Shown here one piece after another: positions 1-6,402 of a DNA stretch of 6,402 nucleotides. Position 1 is the stretch's first letter; each line of letters begins with the position of its first letter. Both the position numbers and the translations under genes were made by a program. The notes under the pieces were generated by a model, which saw nothing but the letters and a program-made list of their open reading frames with translations, did no database searches and was not told the origin of the DNA. Source of the DNA: Alphaproteobacteria bacterium MarineAlpha10_Bin2 (GTDB lineage Bacteria > Pseudomonadota > Alphaproteobacteria > UBA828); assembly GCA_002937555.1 (NCBI GenBank), contig PTKB01000157.1, positions 1-6,402 on the forward strand. Direction: 5' to 3'.

Positions 1-2160
1 TTCCTGTTTGCCGTAGGGCAGGTCGTCGTTGATGTCGCTCACGCCGGGAAAGCGCTCGAGCAGGGCGCGCGCTTCGAGCGCCGCGGCCTTGAGGTCGTCA
101 AGCGATTGGCCGCTGATGCGCAGATCGATCTCCCGCCCCGGCGGGCCGGATTGCTCCTCGATCACGGTAAAGCTCTCGATGCCCGCCATCAGGCGGGTTT
201 CCTCGCGCCAGGCCTTGAGCAATTCCTGAGTGCGTATTGAGCGGCTGTCCGAGGGCACGAGCTCGACCCGCACGCCGGCGATGTGATCGCCGCTGCCGAG
301 GAAAAAGCTGTCGGAGCGCCCGACCGGTTTGCCGATTTGCGCAATGCTGACGACGATCAGGCCGCCTTTGCCGCCGGTGAGTTTTTCCTCGCTGACATAA
401 AGCGCGCGTTCGAGCTCTTCCAGCATGGCGCGGCTGGTTTCGCGCTTGGTCCCTTCGACAAATGCGACGTTGGCGTAGGCCGTATCGGACTCTGGCGAAG
501 GGAAGAAGACGAAACCGATCCGCCCGCCGGCCATGAGGCCGAACAACATCACCAACAAAGCGACGCCGATGCTCAGCGTGAGGTAGCGCCACGTCACTGC
601 GGCTCGAACGAAGCGTTCAAACGGGCCGTCCCGGAACGCTTCGAAGCGCGGGTTGAACCAGCGCGCGAAGCGGTTTTCGTGGCGCGGGTCGTGACGCAGC
701 GCGACGCGCAAATGGCCCGGTAGAATGAAAAAACATTCGATCAGGCTGGCAATCAGAATGGCGATAATGACCATCGGAATGGCAGCGATAATCTGGCCGA
801 TAATATCGGACACCATGAACAGCGGCAGAAATGCCGCGAGCGTGGTCAGCGTCGCCGCGATCACCGGCGGCAACATATGCTTGGCGCCGGTTTCGGCGGC
901 ACGGGTGGGTGAATCGCCGGCGGCACGCCGGGTCACCGAATGTTCTCCAACGACGATCGCATCGTCGACGATGATGCCGATCGCCATGATCATCGCGAAC
1001 AAGGAGACCATGTTGATCGACTGGCCCATCAGCGCCATCGCCGCCAGGGTCGCCAGCATGGCGACCGGAATGCCGACGGCGACCCAGAACGCGACGCGCC
1101 CACTCAGGAAGACGAATAGCACCGCGACCACCAGCACCAGTCCGGTGCCGCCGTTCTTCAGCAACAGGTTGATGCGGTCGTTAATGGCCTCCGCGACATC
1201 GTTATATTGCTCGAGTTTCAGATTGGGCGGTAGCGTGGGGAGGATTTCGCGCACATATTCTTCGAGAATCGCCGCTTGCTCCAAGGCGTCGGATGCGGGC
1301 GCGCGTTGGACCTGCAATTCAATCGCCGCCTCGCCGTCACGGAACACCGACGGATCGTCCTGGTTGAAGCGATTCGAGATATGGGAAATTTCGCGCAGGT
1401 AAATCTTTTCCCCGTTTTCCAAGGCGCGCACTTCGATGTGCCCGAGCGCTTCGGCGGTTTTCGCCAAGCCGAGGCTGCGAATTTGCTTATCGGTGCCGCT
1501 CGGGACAATGCCGGACGGCAGATCGAGCGAGTTTTGACGAATGCTGGCGGCGATATCCTCGGCCTCAAGATCGAGCTGGCGCATGGTGCGCGGCAGCAAC
1601 TCCACCCATATCTCCTCACGCCGCGCGCCGGCCAGTTCGACACGGTCGACACCTTTTGCCAACAGGCCTTCGCGGATGTCCTTGGCGAGCGATTTGAGAG
1701 AGGTTTCGGGATAGGGGCCGGAAAGCACCAGGCGGCCGATGGGTTCATAGCTGAACACCCTCTGGATAACCGGCTTTTCCGTGTCTTCAGGCAGAGTCGT
1801 GATTTGCGCGATTTCCGATTCAACGTCACCCAGCGCCGCCTGCAGATCGGTATTTTGCTGAAACTGAATGGCGACCAGGCCGACCCCTTCGGAAGAGGTC
1901 GAAGAGACGCGGTAGACATTATCTAGAAAGCGCACCTTCGGCTCGATCACACCGATGATATTGGCGTCGATGTCTTCGGCGCTGGCGCCCGGCCAATCGA
2001 CGCTCACGGTGATCCAGTCGATGGTGAATTTTGGAAAGAACTGCGTGTTCAGCTGGCCGAGAGAGAACAGGCCGATGACGATGAGAAACACCATCAGCAG
2101 GTTGGCGGCGGTGCGATGGCGCAGGAATACGCCAATCAAGTCGCGCCGTGGCGATTTCAT
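1..2160 (-). CDS. RND efflux transporter permease subunit (HAE1/AcrB-like), 3' end cut by window
   Basis: Inner-membrane proton-driven pump subunit that would export drugs or other amphiphilic compounds through a periplasmic adaptor and an outer-membrane channel. Reading leftward from the ATG at 2160-2158, the frame is open for 720 codons with no stop; I checked every codon. RND permeases are usually about 1,030-1,050 residues, so roughly the last 300 lie off the left edge. Visible parts: TM1 about residues 20-36 followed by NTQFFP; porter domain with VDWPGASAEDID; TM2-TM6 about 333-480; TM4 carries GIIVDDAIVV with the proton-relay pair D399/D400 (equivalent to AcrB D407/D408); TM6 ends in FFILPGHL; TM7 about 527-545 followed by FFPSPESD and the start of the second porter half. 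The TM10 lysine cannot be checked. The start overlaps the adaptor stop as ATGA, suggesting translational coupling. No strong Shine-Dalgarno sequence is visible. The substrate cannot be deduced. A heavy-metal (CusA-type) pump is less likely from the motifs. Confidence 0.94.
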   Translation of the reverse strand, partial: MKSPRRDLIGVFLRHRTAANLLMVFLIVIGLFSLGQLNTQFFPKFTIDWITVSVDWPGASAEDIDANIIGVIEPKVRFLDNVYRVSSTSSEGVGLVAIQFQQNTDLQAALGDVESEIAQITTLPEDTEKPVIQRVFSYEPIGRLVLSGPYPETSLKSLAKDIREGLLAKGVDRVELAGARREEIWVELLPRTMRQLDLEAEDIAASIRQNSLDLPSGIVPSGTDKQIRSLGLAKTAEALGHIEVRALENGEKIYLREISHISNRFNQDDPSVFRDGEAAIELQVQRAPASDALEQAAILEEYVREILPTLPPNLKLEQYNDVAEAINDRINLLLKNGGTGLVLVVAVLFVFLSGRVAFWVAVGIPVAMLATLAAMALMGQSINMVSLFAMIMAIGIIVDDAIVVGEHSVTRRAAGDSPTRAAETGAKHMLPPVIAATLTTLAAFLPLFMVSDIIGQIIAAIPMVIIAILIASLIECFFILPGHLRVALRHDPRHENRFARWFNPRFEAFRDGPFERFVRAAVTWRYLTLSIGVALLVMLFGLMAGGRIGFVFFPSPESDTAYANVAFVEGTKRETSRAMLEELERALYVSEEKLTGGKGGLIVVSIAQIGKPVGRSDSFFLGSGDHIAGVRVELVPSDSRSIRTQELLKAWREETRLMAGIESFTVIEEQSGPPGREIDLRISGQSLDDLKAAALEARALLERFPGVSDINDDLPYGKQE

Positions 2161-3407
2161 CTGGCGGCGACTTTCACTCCCGGGCCGATACCGGGGAAGC
2201 GCGTTGTGACGACGGTTTCGCCATGCGCGAGTTCGCCCTGTACCAGAACATCGTTGCCGATGCGCGCCACCAACTCGACCAGGCGTGCCTGCAAGCGCCC
2301 GTCGACGACGACATAAACTCTTTCATCATCGTGCAGCGCGCTTTCCGGCAGGCGGGCGACTTGGCGATAGAGACGATCGCGCAAGAACACTTCAACGAAC
2401 GCACCGGGTCGGAGCGATGTCTGCGCATCCGTCATGTCGATACGGGCATAGACCTGGACGCCGCCGCTCGCCGCATCGATCTCCGCGCCGACGCGGGCGA
2501 TCTCGGCGCCATAGCGAAACGTTTCCGCACCGACCCGCCAGACCACGCGTGCGGACCGTTTCACCAAGCCCTCGGGGGCGTTGACGAGGCGGCCAAACTC
2601 GTCGTTGCTGAGGTGAAACTTTGCTTCGAGTTGGCTGAAGTCGATCAATCGCGCCACTTGCCCGTTGACCGGCAGGCTCTTGCCGATGGCGGCGCCGGTT
2701 TCGGTCAAGTAGCCATCGAAGGGCGCCAACAAGCGCGTGTTGCGCAAATCGCGCCACGCCCGTTTGAGCCCCACTTCGGCCTGGGCGATCACCGCCTGCT
2801 GGCGCTCCGCCGTGGCGCGCATCATTTGCACATTGCTTTCATCTAGGGCGACGGTACGCGCGCGCTCGTTGCGCGCGAGACGGGCATCGTCCAGCGCTTT
2901 TTCGGATATCACACTGTCCTTGGCCAGGGCGTGGCGGCGCTGCAACTCGCGTGAGGCGATTTCGAGCTGATTCCGGTCATAGGTGAGATTGCTCGCTTCG
3001 GCGTCGAGTTGCGCTTCAATTTCGGTCAGCCGGGCTTTGGCTTCCATGACCTGAGCTTGCCATGACGCGACGGAAGCATCGAATTCGAAAGGATCGATCT
3101 GGACCAAAAGATCGCCCTCTCGAACCCAGCCGCCATCGACGAAATTTTCGCCCACGGCGACGATTTGGCCGGCGACCAGCGCGCGCATTTCGACGTCGCG
3201 CTGGGCGACGATTTCGCCATAAGCCAACAATTCGGGCTGGCGGTCGGCGATCGCCGCCTCTGCGGTCGAGATCAGCCAAACCCGTTCGGCCGGCGCTTCG
3301 GGTGCGAGCTCGGGCTTTGTCGCCTGAAGATATCCGGCGACGGCCAACGCCCCAACGAGCACAAGGAGCGGAAGGGCGATTTTCAGAATTTGCCGACGGC
3401 GCGCCAA
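2157..3407 (-). CDS. RND efflux periplasmic adaptor subunit (membrane fusion protein, HlyD/AcrA-like)
   Basis: Periplasmic adaptor that bridges the RND permease to an outer-membrane channel. It is 416 residues, normal for the family. Residues 1-6 are basic (ARRRQ) and about 7-27 are hydrophobic, giving an uncleaved anchor or signal segment; no lipobox cysteine is seen. Residues about 70-108 form the first half of the lipoyl-like domain (VAGQIVAVGENFVDGG, then VREGDLLVQIDP). About 110-215 is a heptad-rich, Glu/Ala/Arg-rich coiled-coil hairpin. About 222-256 is the second lipoyl half (TRLLAPFDGYLTETGAAIG). The beta-barrel and membrane-proximal domains follow, with ARVGAEIDAASGGVQV and LRPGAFVEVFL. 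The start is TTG at 3407-3405: the in-frame upstream codons reach a TGA at 3422-3420 with no ATG or GTG between, and the next GTG (codon 16) would cut the anchor. A nearby ATG at 3412-3410 is out of frame. No clear ribosome binding site is seen. The stop overlaps the permease ATG by 4 bases, so the two are one operon. Confidence 0.94.
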   Translation of the reverse strand: MARRRQILKIALPLLVLVGALAVAGYLQATKPELAPEAPAERVWLISTAEAAIADRQPELLAYGEIVAQRDVEMRALVAGQIVAVGENFVDGGWVREGDLLVQIDPFEFDASVASWQAQVMEAKARLTEIEAQLDAEASNLTYDRNQLEIASRELQRRHALAKDSVISEKALDDARLARNERARTVALDESNVQMMRATAERQQAVIAQAEVGLKRAWRDLRNTRLLAPFDGYLTETGAAIGKSLPVNGQVARLIDFSQLEAKFHLSNDEFGRLVNAPEGLVKRSARVVWRVGAETFRYGAEIARVGAEIDAASGGVQVYARIDMTDAQTSLRPGAFVEVFLRDRLYRQVARLPESALHDDERVYVVVDGRLQARLVELVARIGNDVLVQGELAHGETVVTTRFPGIGPGVKVAAR

Positions 3408-3448
3408 AACATAAGCATTTCAGTTATTTCGAGGCTGCTTCTGCCCAC

Positions 3449-3474
3449 GCTATATGGGGTATCGGAGATGTCAA
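3449..3474 (-). promoter_or_regulatory. Possible sigma-70-type promoter for the efflux operon
   Basis: On the minus strand a perfect -35 consensus TTGACA (3474-3469) is followed by TATAGC (3454-3449), which matches four of six -10 positions. The spacer is only 14 bases, shorter than the usual 16-18, which weakens the call. It lies about 42 bases upstream of the TTG start, a reasonable leader length. Seen: the two hexamers. Inferred: promoter function. Confidence 0.25.
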
Positions 3475-3518
3475 TGCAACGTTCTGCCGCGGTGAAAATG
3501 CTAGCGCAAAGGGCGTTC

Positions 3519-3547
3519 TTGAAAAGTATTGAGGGGGAAGCGACTAT
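3519..3547 (+). promoter_or_regulatory. Weak candidate promoter for argE
   Basis: TTGAAA (3519-3524) is followed after 17 bases by GACTAT (3542-3547), which keeps the A at position 2 and T at position 6 of a -10 box but matches only three of six bases. It would give a leader of about 28 bases before the ATG at 3581. The spacing is right but the -10 is poor, so this is only a suggestion. Confidence 0.15.
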
Positions 3548-3580
3548 CGCGCTCCGCACCCTGATATTGGAATCCCCGGC

Positions 3581-4750
3581 ATGGCTGGAAAGCAATACAA
3601 CTCGGTCGAGATGATCAAGAAGCTGGTGTCCTTCGATACCACCAGCCGGGTGTCCAATTTGGAACTGATAGATTTCGTCGCGGATTACCTTTCTGCGCTC
3701 GGCGTTGAATCTCATCTGATCCATGACGAAAGCGGCGAGAAGGCAAATCTATACGCCACCATCGGCCCCCGCGACGTGCCCGGCATTGTCCTCTCGGGAC
3801 ATACGGATGTCGTCCCAGTGGACGGACAGGCATGGGACAGCGACCCGTTCACGGTGGTAGAACAGGACGAGAAGCTGTTTGGCCGCGGCACTTCGGATAT
3901 GAAAAGCTTTATCGCTATCGCTCTCGCCATGGCACCCGATTTTGCCAGCACCAATCTCAAAACACCGGTTCATTTCGCGCTCTCGTTCGATGAAGAGGTG
4001 GGTTGTTTGGGCGCGCCGCTGATGATCCAGAAAATGGATCAATTCGCGGCCAAGCCGCGCGCCGTGATCATCGGCGAGCCGACGAAGATGTCGGTCGTCA
4101 ATGCACATAAGGGCGTGTGCAGTTTCTTCACCACCGTGCACGGCCTGGAGCGTCATTCCAGCGAAACTCACCGCGGCGTCAACGCCATCGCTTACGGCGC
4201 CGAGCTGGTGGCGTTCCTGAGCACGCTAGGCGAAGAAATGCGCGATCAGCACAGCTATCCGGAAAGCGGGTTCGATCCGCCCTACACGACGGTTCATGTC
4301 GGAACCATGCACGGCGGGACGGCGCAAAATATCGTGCCGCTCAACTGCACCTTCAGTTGGGAATACCGCCTGATGCCCGGCGAGGACGCGAGCGAAATCA
4401 GAAATCGCTTTCAGGCGCATGTCGACGAGGTCGTGCTGCCGAAGATGCATGCGGTAGACACATCGACCGGCATCGACACAGAGGTGCGTGCCTTTGTTCC
4501 CGGCCTGGCGCCGGAAGACGGCTCTCCGGCGGAAGCGCTCGTGCTCGCCTTGGCGCGCAAGAACACCACCGAAGTGGTGGCCTACGGCACCGAGGCCGGG
4601 CAATTCCAGGAAGCCGGCAACCCGGCCGTGGTCTGCGGGCCGGGCAGCATCGCCCAGGCGCACAAGCCGAACGAGTTTATCGAACTCAGCGAGGTACGCG
4701 CCTGCGAGATTTTCATGCGCCGTTTGCTGGACGAGGTATGCGCCGCATAA
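3581..4750 (+). CDS. argE: Acetylornithine deacetylase (M20 metallopeptidase family)
   Basis: Cytoplasmic zinc-dependent hydrolase that would remove the acetyl group from N2-acetyl-L-ornithine to give ornithine and acetate in arginine biosynthesis. It is 389 residues, close to the usual 375-390. The di-metal site is complete: H74 and D76 in SGHTDVVPVDG, bridging D106 in GRGTSDMK, catalytic base E138 and ligand E139 in SFDEEVGCLGA, E166 in IIGEPTKM, and H361 in GSIAQAHKPNEFI. The lid/dimerisation domain, about 180-290, holds the expected H192 in GLERHSS and GGTAQNIVP (245-253). The ATG at 3581 is the most upstream start: a stop lies at 3530-3532 with no ATG, GTG or TTG between. GGA at 3569-3571 is a weak ribosome binding site. 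M11 (3611) is a possible alternative start. The gene is alone on its strand, divergent from the pump operon and convergent with the kinase. M20 enzymes are easily confused (DapE, carboxypeptidase G2, acylases); AGQFQEAGNPAVVCGPG and overall pattern favour ArgE. Confidence 0.86.
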   Translation: MAGKQYNSVEMIKKLVSFDTTSRVSNLELIDFVADYLSALGVESHLIHDESGEKANLYATIGPRDVPGIVLSGHTDVVPVDGQAWDSDPFTVVEQDEKLFGRGTSDMKSFIAIALAMAPDFASTNLKTPVHFALSFDEEVGCLGAPLMIQKMDQFAAKPRAVIIGEPTKMSVVNAHKGVCSFFTTVHGLERHSSETHRGVNAIAYGAELVAFLSTLGEEMRDQHSYPESGFDPPYTTVHVGTMHGGTAQNIVPLNCTFSWEYRLMPGEDASEIRNRFQAHVDEVVLPKMHAVDTSTGIDTEVRAFVPGLAPEDGSPAEALVLALARKNTTEVVAYGTEAGQFQEAGNPAVVCGPGSIAQAHKPNEFIELSEVRACEIFMRRLLDEVCAA

Positions 4751-4762
4751 AGCGCACGCGCC

Positions 4763-6402
4763 TCAGGCTTGGATAATGCGCTCGGCCGGAAGGGATATCA
4801 CCGCGCAGGTGCCGACGCCCAACTCGCTTTCGAGTGTCAAATCGCCGCCGTGAAGTTGCGCCAATGAAAGCGACAGCGGCAGGCCCAATCCAGTGCCTTC
4901 GAACTTTCGGCTGAGCGCGCTGTCGACCTGTCCGAACAATGAAAAGGCTTCGGCTATATCTTCCGCGGCAATGCCGATGCCGGTGTCGCGGACGCGAATT
5001 AGGATCCCCGCCTGCGAATCGACCTCCGCTTCGACCGTGACCGTTCCCATTTCGGTGAATTTCACACCGTTCGACATCAGGTTGAGAATGATCTGCTTCA
5101 ATCTCGTCATGTCGGCGCAAATCAGGGGAAAATCGTCCGGAATTTTCGTTCTGAGCGTTACACCGGTTTCCTTGGCGCGCGGCGCCAGCAAACGTAAGCA
5201 AGAATCGACCAGGGAAGCCAATCCGAGTGGCCGGTCGTCCAACTTGATCTTGCCGGCTTCCGCCTTGGAAAAATCGAGAATATCGTTGATCAGGGCGAGC
5301 AAATGAATTCCGCTCTCATGAATATCGATCGCGTAATTGTTATATTGCTCATCGCCGAGCGGCCCCAGCACCTCATCCTTGATAATTTCCGAAAATCCGA
5401 TGATGGCGTTCAGCGGTGTGCGCAGCTCGTGGCTCATACTGGCGAGAAATTCGGATTTTGTGCGGTTGGCATATTCGGCCTGCTCGCGCCCATGGTGCGC
5501 AATGGCCTCGGCTTCGAGCAGCTCCGCCTCACGCTCTTTCATGCGGGTGATATCGATCCAGGTCTCGATCACGCCGCCATCTTCGGTCATGTCACTGATC
5601 ACCTGCATCCAACGGCCGTCCGTCAGCTGAAATTCCGATTCATGGGTGGCCAATCGGTCATGCGACAGCCGTTCGGCGAGAAAGCCCTCGATCTGGTCTT
5701 CTGCGCGGTCGAAAACTCGCCGCCGCAGGGCGTCCTTGATGAGCGCGCGAAAATCGGCGCCCGGCACGGTCATGGCGCCATCGGAACAGAGAATCTCTTC
5801 GAAATGACTATTGCAGAGAAGAATTCTGTCTTGCGAATCACGCAGGACGAATCCTTGCGGCATGGTCTCCACGGCGTTGACCAAATGGAGCTGTGCCTGC
5901 GTCGCCCGGTCTTCCGCTTCAGATCGGTCCGTAATGTCCTTGGCGGTGCCGCGATAGCCTATGAATTTACCCGAACGGTCATCGAACATAGGCACGCCAC
6001 TTAATTCAAACAGGCGCGCCGCGCCATCGGCCGCCGACACACGATAAGCGATATCGCTAAACGGAACCCTGGAATCCGGCGCCGGGTGTTCGCCCCTGTT
6101 GGCCTCTTCGAAGCCTTCAAAGTTCCCGGTATCGAATAGACTCTTTCCTAACAGCGCCTGTGCCGGAATGTCCAAAACATCGGCGACACGCGTCGATACA
6201 AAGGTGAAGCAAAACTGATCGTTGACTTCCCACACCCAGTCAGAGGTGAGGCGGGCGATGTCGTCGAATCGCGCGCGTGCCTCTCGGCCGACGCGAAGCG
6301 ACACAACTTCGCGGCTCTCATCGAATATGACACCCGCCACTTCGTGAACATTGCCGTTGTTGCCGTTCGCGCCGTTCGGCAGGCGCCAGTAGCGGCCCCG
6401 CG
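4763..6402 (-). CDS. PAS-domain sensor histidine kinase, N-terminus beyond window
   Basis: Sensor kinase that autophosphorylates a histidine and would pass the phosphate to an unseen response regulator. Counting from the GTG at 6340 as residue 1 (525 residues to the TGA at 4765-4763): PAS domain 1 about 22-140, opening with SDWVWEVND and ending GTAKDITDRSEAE; PAS domain 2 about 145-265, ending in WIDITRMKEREAEL; a short helical linker; HisKA with SMSHELRTPLNAI, phosphoacceptor H304; HATPase with N-box NLMSNGVKFT (N424), G1 box RDTGIGI (D452) and G2 box EGTGLGLPLS (482-487). All catalytic boxes are intact. It ends right after the ATPase domain, so there is no receiver domain. No membrane segment is visible. 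The frame stays open for 20 more codons to the right edge (RGRYWRLPNG and onward, then into GVIFDESREV), which reads like the end of another PAS/PAC unit. I therefore treat the GTG as internal and the gene as partial. If the GTG is the true start, the protein is a 525-residue soluble kinase. Confidence 0.93.
   Translation of the reverse strand, partial: RGRYWRLPNGANGNNGNVHEVAGVIFDESREVVSLRVGREARARFDDIARLTSDWVWEVNDQFCFTFVSTRVADVLDIPAQALLGKSLFDTGNFEGFEEANRGEHPAPDSRVPFSDIAYRVSAADGAARLFELSGVPMFDDRSGKFIGYRGTAKDITDRSEAEDRATQAQLHLVNAVETMPQGFVLRDSQDRILLCNSHFEEILCSDGAMTVPGADFRALIKDALRRRVFDRAEDQIEGFLAERLSHDRLATHESEFQLTDGRWMQVISDMTEDGGVIETWIDITRMKEREAELLEAEAIAHHGREQAEYANRTKSEFLASMSHELRTPLNAIIGFSEIIKDEVLGPLGDEQYNNYAIDIHESGIHLLALINDILDFSKAEAGKIKLDDRPLGLASLVDSCLRLLAPRAKETGVTLRTKIPDDFPLICADMTRLKQIILNLMSNGVKFTEMGTVTVEAEVDSQAGILIRVRDTGIGIAAEDIAEAFSLFGQVDSALSRKFEGTGLGLPLSLSLAQLHGGDLTLESELGVGTCAVISLPAERIIQA
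6353..6379 (-). repeat. Three tandem 9-bp units (GCCGTTnnn) inside the kinase frame
   Basis: GCCGTT occurs at 6353, 6362 and 6371, exactly 9 bases apart. On the coding strand the units read PNG, ANG, NNG, followed by NVHE, giving an Asn/Gly-rich stretch between RGRYWRL and EVAGVIF. The period is a multiple of three, so the frame is kept. It most likely encodes a flexible loop within or at the end of a PAS/PAC fold. The repeat itself is plain in the sequence; any functional meaning is inference. Confidence 0.5.

Larger units (their letters stand above)
3408..3580. promoter_or_regulatory. Divergent intergenic region between the efflux operon and argE
   Basis: This 173-bp stretch separates the leftward pump operon from rightward argE, so promoters for both must lie here or inside the neighbouring genes. 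It is more AT-rich than the flanking genes. I see no reading frame with coding character and no long inverted repeat that would mark a TetR- or MarR-type operator. Short palindromes CCGCGG (3487-3492) and GCTAGC (3500-3505) are present but are within chance. No regulator gene for the pump is in the window. Confidence 0.6.

Noticed and set aside
1218..1919. 233-codon open frame on the minus strand in a different frame from the permease
   Set aside because: The product is rich in Arg, Ser and Pro, typical of an out-of-frame reading. The permease frame runs without a stop through the same stretch, so there is no frameshift to explain.
1276..1926. 216-codon open frame on the plus strand, antisense to the permease
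   Set aside because: It lies wholly inside the permease coding region, where the minus-strand frame gives clear RND motifs. The antisense protein shows no recognisable domain; such frames are common in GC-rich DNA.
2148..2846. 232-codon open frame on the plus strand, antisense to the adaptor
   Set aside because: It is a shadow of the adaptor gene, which has all its domains in order on the other strand.
3062..3614. Plus-strand open frames leading into the argE start region
   Set aside because: They run antisense to the adaptor and into the spacer in frames different from argE; the argE frame has a stop at 3530-3532. No leader gene is supported.
4564..4579. Perfect 6-bp hairpin CACCAC-CGAA-GTGGTG
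   Set aside because: It lies well inside argE and encodes part of NTTEVVA, with no T tract. A stem of this size is expected by chance and is not a terminator.
4117..4776. 219-codon plus-strand frame overlapping the end of argE
   Set aside because: An Arg-rich out-of-frame reading of argE, whose own frame carries the E166 and H361 motifs through the same stretch.
5303..6004. 233-codon open frame on the plus strand, antisense to the kinase
   Set aside because: The kinase PAS and HisKA motifs on the minus strand account for this stretch; the antisense product has no recognisable features.

Overview
The window looks like ordinary chromosome of an alphaproteobacterium, probably of a Rhodospirillales-like or related marine lineage. 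This rests on moderately high GC, protein style (the PAS histidine kinase closely resembles alphaproteobacterial PAS/HisKA enzymes), and dense packing with short intergenic gaps. The lineage is an inference; no RNA gene or other marker is present to fix it. I see no mobile element, CRISPR array, tRNA or rRNA.

Layout, left to right: (1) 1-2160, minus strand: most of an RND (HAE1-type) inner-membrane efflux permease, entered at its start codon and cut by the left edge after 720 codons. (2) 2157-3407, minus strand: its periplasmic adaptor (membrane fusion protein), which begins at a TTG codon and overlaps the permease start by ATGA. (3) 3408-3580: a 173-bp divergent intergenic region that must hold the promoters for both directions. 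(4) 3581-4750, plus strand: an M20-family metallopeptidase best read as acetylornithine deacetylase (ArgE), with all metal ligands present. (5) 4751-4762: a 12-bp convergent gap. (6) 4763-6402, minus strand: a PAS-PAS-HisKA-HATPase sensor histidine kinase whose reading frame stays open to the right edge, so its N-terminus lies outside the window.

The adaptor and permease form two parts of a tripartite export pump. The outer-membrane channel is not visible and may be encoded beyond the left edge or elsewhere (a TolC-like protein). ArgE (arginine biosynthesis, cytoplasmic) and the kinase (signal transduction) have no evident functional link to the pump. I found no convincing undescribed system; the findings are local oddities of modest interest.
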